Shown here piece after piece: positions 63,788 through 64,000 of a stretch of 64,000 nucleotides of DNA. The stretch comes from JBFLVT01 sp036804525 (GTDB lineage: Bacteria; Bacillota; Desulfotomaculia; Desulfotomaculales; JASEER01). Under the pieces are notes generated by a model. That model saw only the letters and a program-made list of their open reading frames with translations, ran no database searches and was not told where the DNA came from. A program made the translations under genes and the position numbers. The stretch lies in NCBI GenBank assembly GCA_036804525.1, contig DAIRSE010000001.1, positions 1 through 64,000 of the forward strand, read 5' to 3'. Position 1 is the stretch's first letter. The number at the start of each line of letters is the position of its first letter.

Positions 63788-64000
63788 TTATGCTCCTCCC
63801 CCTTTTGTGGCAGGCCAGGCAAAACGCTTTTCCAGGTTTCCTTGGTAGGCTGGAATCTCTATTTCATCGACGGTCTTAAGCTGGACATCTATACCCCAGC
63901 TCTGGAAAGTCGGCACCACGCCGTCGGGCATTTCCAGCATTTTACGCAATTCTTCAGGGTTGCCGATAGCCACGATCCGGTACGGCGGAACGATTCGCGT
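63788..64000 (-). CDS. DUF881 family protein, C-terminal part (truncated by window end)
   Basis: The C-terminal 70 residues are visible: RIVPPYRIVAIGNPEELRKM, VPTFQSWGIDVQLKTVDEI, and LEKRFAWPATKGGGA. These match the end of YlxW/YlxX-type DUF881 proteins that precede sbp in the division cluster. The gene continues beyond position 64000. Confidence 0.85.
   Translation of the reverse strand, partial: TRIVPPYRIVAIGNPEELRKMLEMPDGVVPTFQSWGIDVQLKTVDEIEIPAYQGNLEKRFAWPATKGGGA

Overview
The window reads as chromosome from a spore-forming, anaerobic, moderately GC-rich Clostridia member, most like the Peptococcaceae / Desulfotomaculum-Pelotomaculum group. Evidence: a spoIIGA-sigE-sigG block, other sporulation genes (yunB, ytxC, dacF-like, pdaB-like, cwlD, ytaF, a YhcN/YlaJ-type lipoprotein), T-box leaders on thrS and ileS, a two-gene SufC-SufB iron-sulfur set, and an indolepyruvate:ferredoxin oxidoreductase with an aryl-CoA ligase. 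The species assignment is inference; gene families and synteny are read from the sequence.

Layout. 1-5100: yunB and tyrS on the minus strand, then a class A penicillin-binding protein on the plus strand. 5300-20800: a long minus-strand series: sufC-sufB, a double-length U32 peptidase coupled to mutS2, a NIF3-type protein, zapA, pheS-pheT with a 30-codon YqzL-like ORF ahead of it, a SpoU methyltransferase, a TrkA-N protein, and infC-rpmI-rplT behind an L20-type leader. 21100-25700: thrS with its T-box, a DUF445 protein, ytxC, an HNH-like protein. 25700-32500: an XRE/S24 repressor, a flavin reductase, iorA-iorB-paaK, a uracil-DNA glycosylase-like protein, an AlkD-type remnant and a PC4-like protein. 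32500-40300: rmuC, tRNA-Val, dacF-like, pdaB-like, a lipoprotein, cwlD, a DedA protein, and a SEC-C/TFIIB-cyclin-like protein. 40587-45941: the plus-strand polA-mutM-ytaF-coaE-slt cluster. 46000-64000: ileS, DUF167, yggT, proC, sepF, yggS, a HlyD-like gene, pgeF, a beta-CASP hydrolase, fmdB-like, a degraded group II intron, a free-standing Hint-like protein, ylmC, sigG, sigE, spoIIGA, ftsZ, sbp and a truncated DUF881 gene. The last block is the Bacillus ftsZ-spoIIGA-sigE-sigG-ylm-ileS order with an insertion between ylmC and pgeF.

Themes. Translation genes carry classic RNA control (T-boxes, L20 leader, AUU-started infC). Sporulation genes are scattered but dense, and sigG has a good sigma-F/G-type promoter. 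Three further genes seem to need AUU or AUA starts: homology runs upstream of any ATG/GTG/TTG and a strong Shine-Dalgarno (SD) sequence sits ahead of the rare codon.

The intergenic DNA is unusual. Many gaps hold a short perfect hairpin flanked by degenerate arms of 6-8 base units (AAGCATTAAGC-like). Separate MITE-like elements with GGGGCTGTT(C/G)AAAAAC termini occur as two whole copies and several remnants. A small palindrome flanked by 30-base direct repeats has inserted in frame at the start of sufB. These repeats, the Hint-like protein, the SEC-C/TFIIB-like protein and the YqzL-pheST arrangement are the least ordinary content.
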